NCBI RefSeq assembly: GCF_020889785.1
Contig: NZ_JACMYK010000004.1
Location: 113,699-177,698 of the forward strand
Length of the DNA stretch: 64,000 nucleotides
DNA from: Bradyrhizobium acaciae
GTDB taxonomy: Bacteria > Pseudomonadota > Alphaproteobacteria > Rhizobiales > Xanthobacteraceae
Direction of reading: 5' to 3'
The notes under the pieces were generated by a model. It searched no databases and was not told the DNA's origin. It worked only from the letters and a program-made list of their open reading frames with translations. Shown piece by piece: positions 48,319 to 57,101 of the stretch. Numbering within the stretch: position 1 is the stretch's first letter; every line of letters begins with the position of its first letter. Made by a program: the position numbers and the translations under genes.

Positions 48319-48489
48319 ATGGACATCTGCGGCTTTCTCAGCAGGTGGTTCGCTGAAGATTGGTATCGGAGCGCCGTCCCAAAGAGGGCGGAACATGCGC
48401 CAAGTCGTGAGTTGCAAAACAACAACGTCATCTACATCGACTTCAAGGCGGTCCACGAGGCAAAGGAGGAAACGTGCGGACGCAAGTGA
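48319..48489 (+). CDS. Small hypothetical protein, 56 aa
   Basis: ATG 48319 has AGGAG ten bases upstream. The product (MDICGFLSRWFAEDWYRSAVPKR... ELQNNNVIYIDF) is not recognised. Its 3' end overlaps the GTG of the next gene by 16 bases in another frame, which suggests they are translated together. Confidence 0.5.
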   Translation: MDICGFLSRWFAEDWYRSAVPKRAEHAPSRELQNNNVIYIDFKAVHEAKEETCGRK

Positions 48490-48896
48490 TAGAGAGGCTG
48501 GAGGCCGGTCGCGTACAATATGGCCAGTTTGCAAGCCTTCCAGGATCAGGTCCTTGCGGCATGTTCGTTGTACAGGGACCTTGCGGCTGTGAACTGACGA
48601 TCAGCGGATTAATTCGTCCCGGCTGGGAGCATGTCGCTGTCTCAACGCCGCGACGTTGTCCGAATTGGGAAGAGATGTGCTTCGTCAAAGACCTGTTCTG
48701 GGATGAAGAGGAATGCGTGATGCAGCTTCATCCCCCACATTCGCAATATGTAAATAACAGTCGGTACTGCCTGCATCTGTGGAGGCCAACTCATCGGGAC
48801 ATCCCAATGCCGCCACCGGGCTTTGTAGGCGTCGTTGGGCTCGGCCCATCGGAGGCGGCAACGTGGTTTGCCCGCATGAGTGCGACCGCAATATGA
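48474..48896 (+). CDS. DUF7694-like protein (phage-associated), 140 aa
   Basis: GTG 48474 has GGAGG five bases upstream. The C-terminal half reads WEHVAVSTPRRCPNWEEMCFVKDLFWDEEECVMQLHP, then CLHLWRPTHRDIPMPP, then FVGVVG. This W.HVSVS...R.P.W.EM...K..FF..EE.VMQLH...LHLWRP pattern is that of DUF7694, common in prophages and mobile islands, function unknown. The pair with the 56-aa ORF is probably a remnant of a mobile element's cargo. Confidence 0.6.
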   Translation: MRTQVIERLEAGRVQYGQFASLPGSGPCGMFVVQGPCGCELTISGLIRPGWEHVAVSTPRRCPNWEEMCFVKDLFWDEEECVMQLHPPHSQYVNNSRYCLHLWRPTHRDIPMPPPGFVGVVGLGPSEAATWFARMSATAI

Positions 48897-49301
48897 GGTG
48901 GGCTAAGGATTGTCCGCGAGGCAGATGAAAAGCAGTGGTTCGGCGCTGTTGTCAGCCCACACCGCAACGGAAGGTGTCGGTAGTTCCGTTTGCCTAACGT
49001 CGCCGGCTTGCCAGCCCAGCGAAGCAGGAGGTGATGATGACGCACCGGTCCGGCGAGTCCCGTGCCGGCGAATTGAGGGAACGACAGCGTCAGGATCTGG
49101 CCATCGCCGCGCCAAATATGCGTGGACAGCCGCGCCGAACTCGAGCTCGGGATAAATTGCATCCTCCGACGATTGTGCCCGACCACTCCTATCCTTGAAG
49201 TCGTCGAGCAGGTCGCCGGCATTTCAGCCGGGATTGGGTAAGCGGAAAAGGTGGCCATGCAGGAGACGCCATGCGCCGGCTTCTGCAACTTGTTCTTGCT
49301 C
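48897..49301. other. Intergenic, nothing recognised
   Basis: About 400 bp without a credible ORF before the tts box. Confidence 0.4.
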
Positions 49302-49330
49302 GTCAGCTCGTCGTCAGCTTGCCGCAATAA
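49302..49330 (+). promoter_or_regulatory. Putative tts box (TtsI site) of nopT
   Basis: GTCAGCTCGTCGTCAGCTTG, then CCGCAATAA. The paired GTCAGCT...CAGCT half-sites agree with the tts-box core (GTCAGCTTnTCGnAAGCT) with a few mismatches. It lies about 70 bp upstream of the nopT start. TtsI, induced through NodD1, activates type III secretion genes at such boxes. Confidence 0.7.
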
Positions 49331-49398
49331 ACTCACAGGTGGAGCTCGCCCAGCCCTACTCCGTCAAGGCAAGCACATGCTAGAGGCAAGGGAACGCC

Positions 49399-50235
49399 AT
49401 GTTCAATCCGGTAATCGGCCAAGCCACGGGCGCCGATCAAGCTCATGAACTGAGTCAGTCGGCGGACAACAGCAACTTCGAGCAGGTGCTTACGGATCTC
49501 GGGCAGGAAGAGAGCCTGCCTCCCGAAGAGCTGTCAGATAAAATGGGGCTCTGCTGCAGCAGGCCGCATACCTCAGATGCGAACATTCGCACCCCGGCCT
49601 CATCGGACCTCACCACCACTTCTCTGTCTTCCGGTTCAGCTTCAGCCTCTCCGGCGGAGCCGCGCCAGCCTTTGTTCCGATACAGAACTGCCGAATTATC
49701 TGGCGCCAATGTCAATGGAATCTGCATGGGCTTGGCAGCTGAGTGGATCCTCAATCTCGCCAGTAGTCCATCGTCTCGAATGAGCGCTCTGGCACCGGGC
49801 GCTGAAAACCATGTCTCGGCGGCAGTGCGGCAGCAACGGTATGAAGATCTCAAGGCCTTGTTGCGAAATGACAGGGCGGGGAGTTCTACCAACCTTCAGG
49901 CAAAAACCGCAATGCTGCGTGAGGCGGGATTAGAGCCTGCGAGCAATCAGACTCGATATGAGTTTGGAACGTCCTCCGAAATTGCCCGGATAGTGAATGA
50001 AATTACCCACTATCCATCGGTCTATCTGATCAGCCTGCGTTTCAAACCGCGTGGCGCGCATACAATTGCGACCTCGACATCGAATGGAATGACGACCCTG
50101 TTTGATCCAAATTATGGAGAATTTACCGTTCGGTCAGACCAGATGGGCGAGTTGTTCAAAAGCCTCGCCGACCGGTACAGGACGCCCCCGAACAGACTTC
50201 AAATATCCTCGGTCATCACGCAAAGAATGACGTGA
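49399..50235 (+). CDS. nopT: NopT-family type III effector, YopT-like cysteine protease
   Basis: 278 aa. The C58 catalytic triad is C109 (NGICMGL), H221 (GAHTIA) and D236 (LFDPNYG); the spacing 112 and 15 equals that of NGR234 NopT. DKM49-G50 matches the NopT self-cleavage site; the residues exposed are G50, L51, C52, C53, so an N-terminal Gly for myristoylation and two Cys for palmitoylation are kept, but with a Leu inserted where NGR234 has Gly-Cys-Cys. The N-terminal 45 residues are Ser/Gln-rich, as in secretion signals. A tts box lies upstream. In USDA110 I recall nopT1 close to groEL3, as here. Confidence 0.93.
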   Translation: MFNPVIGQATGADQAHELSQSADNSNFEQVLTDLGQEESLPPEELSDKMGLCCSRPHTSDANIRTPASSDLTTTSLSSGSASASPAEPRQPLFRYRTAELSGANVNGICMGLAAEWILNLASSPSSRMSALAPGAENHVSAAVRQQRYEDLKALLRNDRAGSSTNLQAKTAMLREAGLEPASNQTRYEFGTSSEIARIVNEITHYPSVYLISLRFKPRGAHTIATSTSNGMTTLFDPNYGEFTVRSDQMGELFKSLADRYRTPPNRLQISSVITQRMT

Positions 50236-51409
50236 GCAACATATCTGCGCTGCGGAGATGGGTCCGACGTCCTCGCGCGAATTGTTTTGCCTGAAAGTGG
50301 CCGTGGAGCTTGGAAGCCGAATTGGTGTGAGGTGCCAACTCCAAAGTCATCGAAGATCAAATTTGCTGCCCACATCCCGGGAGTGCCCTGAAGGTATCGC
50401 AGCTTGGCGCCGAGATTCACGATGGTTGCGCATGAGGTGCTGTACCTTAGCAAGATTGCCTTGCTTGCTTGGACCGATAGCTCCGGCACGACAGAAGGTG
50501 CCTACCTCAAGCTTAAGCGGCTGGAGTCGCCCTATGCCGATTGTACGGCGCGGGAAGGCGCAATAACGCTGTCTGTTCAATGGTCTTGGTTGAGTTGCGG
50601 CGAGCACTCGACTCCTTGAGGCGCAAGATTGAAGCCGTCTCAACCTTTCAAAAACGGGATAAGCTCCTGGTGTTGGCTTCAACGGCTTGTCGACCTGCGG
50701 AGGTCGGCATGTTCGCCGGCCAGCTTTCAGCGACGCACGGAAACGATCCGCTCCGACGCGCTATCGGCTGGTCGGCAAGGCGCGTGGTACGCAGCAAGCT
50801 ATCTCTCGTCCAATGAGAGCGCATGCATCCCTTTCGCGCGGGCCTATTTGATTGCTGCGGGCTCGTCCGCATGGGCGGCATCATCTCAAACCTTGCAACG
50901 GCCGGATCGGTCGCCCAGCGTAGATCGTGAGCTCGCGGTCGCCCGGCCAGGCGCGGTTGTCCATTCAACGCCCGCCGTTGCGCGTGAGAGAGTAAAAAAA
51001 TGTGGTGGGCTCCTGCGGTCCCTGTCGAGCCGCCTGTCAGGTTCGTGACCAAATGTTGATTGTGGACCGAAATGCAGGCCGCGGCGACGGCAAGATTAAC
51101 GATTTTGAATTGGCGCGCCGCTTGCTTCTCCATGGCGTTATCTCGATCGCTCCAGGGCGATTGGTTAGGTTGACTGCAGAAGTGGAGAGGAGGCCAGGTT
51201 CTGAGCTGAGAACCGACACGTGACGCGTCCAGCTAGGAGAGGGTCCAGAGGTACTCAAAGAGTGTGTGACACGCTTTGAACGCCTAGGCTCGAGATACGT
51301 AAATTCGTAATCCGCCAAGTCGCACGCGTATTCCCGTTGTCGTGGCGAATTATCTGGATGTCTATTCGCGTGTTTTCAGGATCTGTTCCTGGATGTCATT
51401 TGTGCAGAT
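50236..51409. other. Gene-poor stretch before the biosynthetic operon
   Basis: Short frames such as 50404-50619 and 50541-50816 (plus) have protein-like patches but no recognisable family. No promoter for the operon at 51410 could be fixed by eye; no nod box, tts box or RpoN site was seen. Confidence 0.35.
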
Positions 51410-53071
51410 ATGAGAAAAACCCCAATCATCACGCCGCTAAGCGTAGCCAATACGAATCCGGCCGACGTATATATCTCGCCCGTCAACTTGACGGCTAATG
51501 GCAGGGCACATCTTGGCCACGCTGCCGGCCCATTTCTCAGAATGGACGTTCTACAAAGGCACCTGAAGAGGGCAGGGCATCATGTTCGCTCCGGTCTGAC
51601 GACCGACGGTTTCGAGAACCATGTTCTAGTCCGAGCCGTGCGCGAGAACATCGATCCGTCGGACCTGGCTCATGGCTTCCACATGCGGATTACTCATGAT
51701 CTCGCCTCACTAGAGATCGTTTTCGATCATTTCGACGATCCAGCCCACGGCGTAAATCTTCAGCGGTTTTCCAATGTCAGCAACGTGCTTATGGATGCGT
51801 TATCTGCAGCAGGATCGCTGGAATTTCGCGCAGCGCGGCTACCCGTCGACGATGCGGGCTCTGCTCTGACGTCAACGGAAGAGCGTTTCTGCATTGGAGG
51901 CTGGTTTGGCGCAACCTGCCCCATATGCGAAGCATCCGCAGGGAGCTTCTTCTGCGAACAATGTGGACATCATTTCGAGCCAGATGAAGCACGAAACCCG
52001 GTGTCGAGGCGAGGACGGATTGTAGAATGGACAGATAACATTTCTGCCTTTCTCTCAATTGCGCGAAGAGACCAACTCGCCCGGGCGTGGGACGATGCGG
52101 CTATCGAACCTGCCTTTATGGAGATAGGAAAGCGATATATCGCACGCAAAGGGCAGCAAATGCGGTTGACCGTTCCTGGCCTGCATGGATTGTCCTGGAA
52201 TTCGCACCAGTTCAACACACGTCAGATCCTGTTTAGCTACTCCTCGTTGCTCTACGCTCATTCTCTCTATTGTGGGCATAAAAATGCGGAGGCATTCGGC
52301 ACACCAAGTGCTTTTGCGCGCAATTCCGATACTTTTCTGATCGGGGCGACCGGCATCGACAATACAATCCCGATGCTCGTGGGAGTTACCGGATGCGCAT
52401 TGGGCCAGGAGTCATTTCGTCAATTTGACCGAATTTTCTTTAATCATTTCCTTCGGTTGAACGGATCGAAGTTCTCCACCAGTCGCGGCCACGTGGTTTG
52501 GGCGGGTGAAATAGCTCAAGTGCCGGATATATCTATCGATATTCTCAGAGTATGTTTGTCGGAAATCTGCCCCGAAGAAGCGGAAACCGATCTGATCCCA
52601 AAACAATTGATTGATCGTTATAACGCAATTCTCGACAAGAGCGCTGGGGTCTTCAACCGTTGTACGGACATCATCAACGCGATGCCGGCCTTCGCCGCGT
52701 GTCACATAGATAATGCGATGATGATCATGCTGGACCGGCTGTACGACCAGCAGTGCTCCGCTCTCTCGCTAGATCATCTGCGCGTATCGCGCGCGTTCAG
52801 ATCGGTGACCGAATGGCTCGATTGTCTTGAGTCCAATCCGAGCCATCAAATCGCTTACACATGGCTGATGGGCTTCAGCATATTGGGTTGGCCGTTGATG
52901 CCTAGGATCACAGAAGCTCTGTGGCACTGGCTCGGTCATGAAGGACATCCCCTCGCAGCCCGCGCGGCGAGACCCTCATCCAAACGGAGCGGAAACGCAC
53001 CAAGAATCGATGGGCGCAGCTTGACGGCCACAGACATAGATCGATGCCTTCCGGGGAAAGTAACGCAATGA
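51410..53071 (+). CDS. Methionyl-tRNA-synthetase-like enzyme (candidate hydrazine-synthetase half)
   Basis: 553 aa. Class I synthetase features: HLGH at residues 34-37, a zinc knuckle with Cys 170, 173, 182 and 185, and a KMSKS variant KFSTS at 354-358. A helical C-terminal region replaces a full anticodon-binding domain. Housekeeping MetRS should lie elsewhere; this copy is divergent and leads a natural-product-like operon. In actinobacterial hydrazine synthetases (Spb40, Tri28 type) a MetRS-like domain, fused to a cupin, joins an amino acid to N-hydroxylated lysine as an ester before N-N bond formation. Here the cupin is a separate gene. Its stop overlaps the next gene (ATGA). Confidence 0.85.
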   Translation: MRKTPIITPLSVANTNPADVYISPVNLTANGRAHLGHAAGPFLRMDVLQRHLKRAGHHVRSGLTTDGFENHVLVRAVRENIDPSDLAHGFHMRITHDLASLEIVFDHFDDPAHGVNLQRFSNVSNVLMDALSAAGSLEFRAARLPVDDAGSALTSTEERFCIGGWFGATCPICEASAGSFFCEQCGHHFEPDEARNPVSRRGRIVEWTDNISAFLSIARRDQLARAWDDAAIEPAFMEIGKRYIARKGQQMRLTVPGLHGLSWNSHQFNTRQILFSYSSLLYAHSLYCGHKNAEAFGTPSAFARNSDTFLIGATGIDNTIPMLVGVTGCALGQESFRQFDRIFFNHFLRLNGSKFSTSRGHVVWAGEIAQVPDISIDILRVCLSEICPEEAETDLIPKQLIDRYNAILDKSAGVFNRCTDIINAMPAFAACHIDNAMMIMLDRLYDQQCSALSLDHLRVSRAFRSVTEWLDCLESNPSHQIAYTWLMGFSILGWPLMPRITEALWHWLGHEGHPLAARAARPSSKRSGNAPRIDGRSLTATDIDRCLPGKVTQ

Positions 53072-54285
53072 AAGCCGCAGCGAACATTATCGCCGCCGAT
53101 AAGTTGCCCGATGAAGTGCCGCTCGAGGTCTCGATTCCATTCATGCTAGGTAGCATCAACGTGGCCGCGTCGTATGGGTCGAGCTTCTTTCTAGTGGATG
53201 CTCTGCAGTCGGCTCCACAGAGCGCATCCATAGCAGGAACAGTTATTTCGACCGGTACGGTCGCGACAATACTATGTTCGCTTGTAGCGGGCGGGATCGC
53301 CGATCTATTGGGCGTGATGCAAACGATCACCCTTGCTGCCGCGGTGATGGCAATTGCAATGATCTGTTTTGCCGCGGCGCCGGCTTTTATGTTGCTCGCT
53401 TATCTCGGCGGGATCTCGCTCGGCATTGGATGGTCAATCTTCTATATGCTGGCTCCGCTTCAAATCCTAGAACGCGTGCGACCTACGGCTCGCGTCAAGT
53501 ATCTCACCTTGCTTTCCGGATCCCAGATGCTGGGGATCGGACTTGCTGTTCCACTGGCGCGCACCGTCGTGGAGATTTCCGGATCCTATATCGCAGCGTA
53601 CTCTCTATTCGCTGCTGCATGTCTCGTTGGCGCCATGCTGCTGGTGTTGGCCGGCAGGGCACTGGCGCAGGCTCCTCAGATCAAAATGGCGGCTGTCCGA
53701 CTCACGTTTGAGGGCGTGCAAGAGGCCTTCAAGTCGAATACGCGTTATCCGATCGTCATGATCGGCGTCGGCGCATGCGTGTTTTCAGGTCTGTCAACGT
53801 TCCAGACGCTTTACGCCTCATCACGCGGGCAATCCGCCGATACATTCTTTATAGTCTTCACGTTGACAGCTGTTTTCTTGCGCTTCGCGGCTGCGCCGGT
53901 CATCGGAAAGTTTCGGCTTGAGTGGGTCGCAGCGTTTCTCGTCTTGTGCACCATGGCAGGACTATTCTTGCTTTTGATGAATGCAAGGAGTGCGGAGATC
54001 TACATCCTCGGTACAGCGATGTTCGCCCTTGGATACGGACTTAGTTATTCGACTCTGAACGGTATGGTTGTCTTCATCGCAGGTACAGAAGGGACATCAT
54101 TGGCGGTTGCTTCTCAGGTCTTCACAATCTCCTACTTCGTTGGTTTGTTCGGATTTCCATATATCGCCGGGCAGATCGTGAGCGCCCACAGCTTCGATGA
54201 TCTGCTGATCAGCATGATGATGCTTGTCGGTAGCAATGGCATCGTTCTCGCAATTCAAATGTTTTCAACGAGCCGGGAGCGCTAA
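53068..54285 (+). CDS. MFS transporter, probable product exporter
   Basis: 405 aa from ATG 53068, which overlaps the MetRS stop and has GGGGA upstream. Twelve hydrophobic segments are evident (for example GTVATILCSLVAGGIADLLG with a shortened loop motif, and AYLGGISLGIGWSIFYML). It is of the drug/metabolite MFS type with no conserved sugar or acid signature. Its position inside the operon suggests export of the product or resistance to it. Confidence 0.82.
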   Translation: MKAAANIIAADKLPDEVPLEVSIPFMLGSINVAASYGSSFFLVDALQSAPQSASIAGTVISTGTVATILCSLVAGGIADLLGVMQTITLAAAVMAIAMICFAAAPAFMLLAYLGGISLGIGWSIFYMLAPLQILERVRPTARVKYLTLLSGSQMLGIGLAVPLARTVVEISGSYIAAYSLFAAACLVGAMLLVLAGRALAQAPQIKMAAVRLTFEGVQEAFKSNTRYPIVMIGVGACVFSGLSTFQTLYASSRGQSADTFFIVFTLTAVFLRFAAAPVIGKFRLEWVAAFLVLCTMAGLFLLLMNARSAEIYILGTAMFALGYGLSYSTLNGMVVFIAGTEGTSLAVASQVFTISYFVGLFGFPYIAGQIVSAHSFDDLLISMMMLVGSNGIVLAIQMFSTSRER

Positions 54286-55668
54286 ATGGCCCGGCTTGCG
54301 GACGGCGTGATGTCGAAGCAGGGCGGCCATCAGGTAACGGCAATCGGCGCGGGCCCGGCGAATCTGAGCCTGGCAGCGCTCGCGGCCCCGATTCCGGAAA
54401 TTTCCTTACACATCCTGGAAAGATCGGAGGCGCCGAGTTGGCATCCAGGGTTGCTTCTAGATGGGGCTCTTATGCAAACCAGCCCCTTAAAGGATCTCGT
54501 AACACCAGCAGATCCGACCAGTGTATATAGCTTTCTCGCCTATCTGCACGAGAAAAGACGGCTTTATCGAGCCATTGTTCGAGGAATCGCTTCGGTTGGC
54601 CGCAGCGAATTTGAAGATTATTTGAAATGGGCCGCAGAAAAGCTAGCAAACGTTCAATTCGGCGAACAGGTCATTGCAGTCGAGCTACGCGGTGATGCGT
54701 TCAGTATCGCTACCAATCGCCGCAATTATCAGACCCGTACGACAGTGGTCGGCGTAGGCCGGGTGCCCTCTGTTCCTGACTGGAGCAGAAATGCGCCGGA
54801 GAATCAGGTGTTTCACGCGAGTACCTTTCTCCTGCGACGCCGCGAGTTCGCCAACAAGCGTGTTGTCGTGGTAGGTGGGGGGCAAAGCGGAGCAGAAATA
54901 TTTCTTCATCTGCTAACCGGTGCATGCGGCGCGCTGGGAGCCTTGGCCTGGATCACGCGCCGCGCAAGCATATTTGCGCTCGAAGATAGCCCCTTTGTTA
55001 ATGAGTGGTTCTTTCCACAGTTTGGCGCATGGTTCCTTGGGCAAAGCGACGCCGCCAGAAAGCAAACACTTGAACGGCAGGTTTTGGCGAGCGATGGCGT
55101 CAACCCATCGACACTCCGCGCGATCTACAACGCACTTTACGATCGCGAGGTTGGTCGAGGTTTGTATCCCGCCGAGGTCGAAATACGCGTCGACGCCATG
55201 GCTGAGGAGCTGCGTGCCACATCTCCATTTCGCCTGGGGGTACGTCAGCAGGCCACCGGCGCGTGCGCAGAATATGTCGCTGACATTATCGTGCTCGCCA
55301 CGGGCTACCGTACGGAGATCCCTCCCTTTCTGGAGCCGGTCGCAAACCGGCTTTCGATTGTGAGCGCGCCTGGTGGCTCTCGAGAGATCGTGGTCGGCAA
55401 GGAGTTCCAGGCCCGGTTTGATGGCCCCGAAAGCTGCCGCTTATACGTCCAGAATGGCGCACGATTTCAACACGGCATCGCCGACACAAATCTGAGTTTG
55501 GTTCCTTGGCGCGCCTCAACTGTGCTCAATTCGATCATTGGTCGGGTAGCTTACGATTGCGGGCCCGCAACAGGAGCTCTCAACTGGTATGGTGTGGTGC
55601 CTGAGAGCGCCCGCTCGGCAATGGGCAGCATGTCGCGATCCAGCTGCATGATTGGAGATAAACCGTGA
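54286..55668 (+). CDS. L-lysine/L-ornithine N-hydroxylase-like flavoenzyme
   Basis: 460 aa; ATG 54286 follows the exporter's TAA directly and has GGGAG upstream. FAD motif GAGPAN at 21-26, substrate-region motif MQTSPLKDLVTPADPTS near residues 62-78 (diagnostic of IucD/PvdA/SidA-type N-hydroxylases), NADPH motif GGGQSG at 197-202 and LATGYR at about 337-342. It would make N6-hydroxylysine or N5-hydroxyornithine using O2 and NADPH. No siderophore synthetase (IucA/C or NRPS) is present, which argues against a siderophore pathway and for N-N bond chemistry. Its stop overlaps the cupin start (GTGA). Confidence 0.9.
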   Translation: MARLADGVMSKQGGHQVTAIGAGPANLSLAALAAPIPEISLHILERSEAPSWHPGLLLDGALMQTSPLKDLVTPADPTSVYSFLAYLHEKRRLYRAIVRGIASVGRSEFEDYLKWAAEKLANVQFGEQVIAVELRGDAFSIATNRRNYQTRTTVVGVGRVPSVPDWSRNAPENQVFHASTFLLRRREFANKRVVVVGGGQSGAEIFLHLLTGACGALGALAWITRRASIFALEDSPFVNEWFFPQFGAWFLGQSDAARKQTLERQVLASDGVNPSTLRAIYNALYDREVGRGLYPAEVEIRVDAMAEELRATSPFRLGVRQQATGACAEYVADIIVLATGYRTEIPPFLEPVANRLSIVSAPGGSREIVVGKEFQARFDGPESCRLYVQNGARFQHGIADTNLSLVPWRASTVLNSIIGRVAYDCGPATGALNWYGVVPESARSAMGSMSRSSCMIGDKP

Positions 55669-56006
55669 AGAATGCTCAGCTGATGACCTTAGGTGACGTA
55701 ACGGTCTATAGCCCCGGCGTACTGGTACAGGACGTCAAACGGATAGATGATCCGGAGATCACCGCTCCGGTCGAATTCATTGAATTTCGCCTCGATCCGC
55801 TCGCGGTGTCGACGCCTCATTCTCATCCATCCAGCGAGATTTGGCGGATTACGAGCGGGCGCGGTCAGGTGGTGACCGACGATGGTGAGTTGGCCGTGAA
55901 GTCCGGCGATCTGGTGTTTCTGCGACCGAATCAGACCCATCATTTGCAGAATAGTGGCAACGAAGTTCTGAGTGCCTTCTCCATCTCCTGGAAACAAACT
56001 CAATGA
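55665..56006 (+). CDS. Single-domain cupin (candidate N-N bond-forming half)
   Basis: 113 aa from GTG 55665. A complete cupin motif 1 (PHSHPSSEIW, ligands H52, H54, E58) is followed by SGRGQVVTDDGE and motif 2 (GDLVFLRPNQTHHL, ligand H92 or H93). In Spb40-type hydrazine synthetases a zinc-binding cupin rearranges the ester made by the MetRS-like domain into the hydrazine. As a free-standing gene in an operon with MetRS-like and N-hydroxylase genes it is the natural partner. Its stop overlaps the next start (ATGA). Confidence 0.85.
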   Translation: MKNAQLMTLGDVTVYSPGVLVQDVKRIDDPEITAPVEFIEFRLDPLAVSTPHSHPSSEIWRITSGRGQVVTDDGELAVKSGDLVFLRPNQTHHLQNSGNEVLSAFSISWKQTQ

Positions 56007-57091
56007 CTGACAAGATCTATGACCTCGCAGTCATCGGGGCTGGCATTATGGGTCTTAGTGCGGCCTTCATCGCAGCGAGGGATGGCCCGGAAAAAAGAAT
56101 AGTCATCGTCGAACGAGATATCGCTGGATCTGGTACTAGCGGGTTTGCGCCTGGGATCCAGATCAATATCTGTCGGAACCAAAAGGAAAGGAGCCTCATC
56201 GATTGCGGTTCGGAATTCTGGCGCGGGATCTATCCCGACGGACAATGGCCCAAGGGACGAGACTGTGATGTGTTTTGGTTGACGCGCAATCCCGGTGAAC
56301 TCGCGCGACAGAGCAGCGTGGGCCACCTGACCCCATCAACATCCTTCGCTCTGGCCGAGAAGCTATCATCTTTGCCGCAATTCTCGGTCCCTGCCGATGT
56401 GGCCGTCCTGTTAGATCGTGGTTCGTACTGTCAAGTGGATTCCATTGTTCAGGATCTGACTAAAAGGCTCAGGATCGAAGGGGTTTCAGTAAGCGAGCGT
56501 ACATCGATTACAAGCATACGGAAGGGGCCGCGCAATATTGTTCTCCAGACCTCTGATAACAGCGAACTCGCGACGAAGCGGGCCATTCTTGCAATCGGGC
56601 CCTGGTTACCAGGCTCACTGTTGCGGCGGCATCTAACAGACGAATCGGGATTGCGAGTTAAGAAGGTAGTCGCGCTCCATTTGGCCGCGCGGCCCACGCC
56701 GAACTGTCCAATGATCGGGCTATTCGATGACTACGCGTTCCTCATTCCCATGATCGAGCAGGGATACTGGCTGTTTAGCTTTACCTCGCAGGAATGGGAT
56801 GTAAACCCGGTCTCCGATGAACTGCGGCTCAGTTCGGATGATCTCGCGCGTGCCACCGCAATTCTGGCCAAGTGGTTTTCCGCCGAATGGCCAGCGGTGG
56901 CGTCAGCACGTGTGTTTTGCGACTGCTATTCGGCGGATGGTGTGCCGTTTTCCCGTCCTGCGAAAGATATCGCAGGTTTGTGTGTGATCGGCGGCGGTTC
57001 GGGTAATGGGTTTCGCTTTGGGCCGGCGTGTGCGGAAGAGGCGGTACGATTCCTATATGCTGCGGATCGACACGACGTTACGGCGACATGA
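56003..57091 (+). CDS. DAO-family FAD-dependent oxidase
   Basis: 362 aa. The N-terminal FAD motif VIGAGIMGLSAAF begins at about residue 10, followed by SGTSGFAPGIQIN; the C-terminal VIGGGSGNGFRFGPACAEEAVRFL block is the DAO-family flavin-closing motif. The family oxidises amines such as glycine, sarcosine or D-amino acids. In the s56-p1 and triacsin pathways a DAO-type oxidase cleaves the N6-substituted lysine hydrazine to release hydrazinoacetic acid, so the same role is inferred here. Start overlaps the cupin stop. Confidence 0.87.
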   Translation: MTDKIYDLAVIGAGIMGLSAAFIAARDGPEKRIVIVERDIAGSGTSGFAPGIQINICRNQKERSLIDCGSEFWRGIYPDGQWPKGRDCDVFWLTRNPGELARQSSVGHLTPSTSFALAEKLSSLPQFSVPADVAVLLDRGSYCQVDSIVQDLTKRLRIEGVSVSERTSITSIRKGPRNIVLQTSDNSELATKRAILAIGPWLPGSLLRRHLTDESGLRVKKVVALHLAARPTPNCPMIGLFDDYAFLIPMIEQGYWLFSFTSQEWDVNPVSDELRLSSDDLARATAILAKWFSAEWPAVASARVFCDCYSADGVPFSRPAKDIAGLCVIGGGSGNGFRFGPACAEEAVRFLYAADRHDVTAT

Positions 57092-57101
57092 GGGTCGGCA
57101 C

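Noticed and set aside
51410..53071. MetRS-like gene as a simple second housekeeping or resistance MetRS
   Set aside because: Cannot be excluded by eye, but translational coupling to N-hydroxylase, cupin and DAO oxidase genes makes a biosynthetic role much more likely.
54286..55668. Reading the N-hydroxylase as part of a hydroxamate siderophore locus
   Set aside because: No acyltransferase, IucA/C-type or NRPS synthetase and no TonB receptor nearby; the neighbours fit N-N bond chemistry better.
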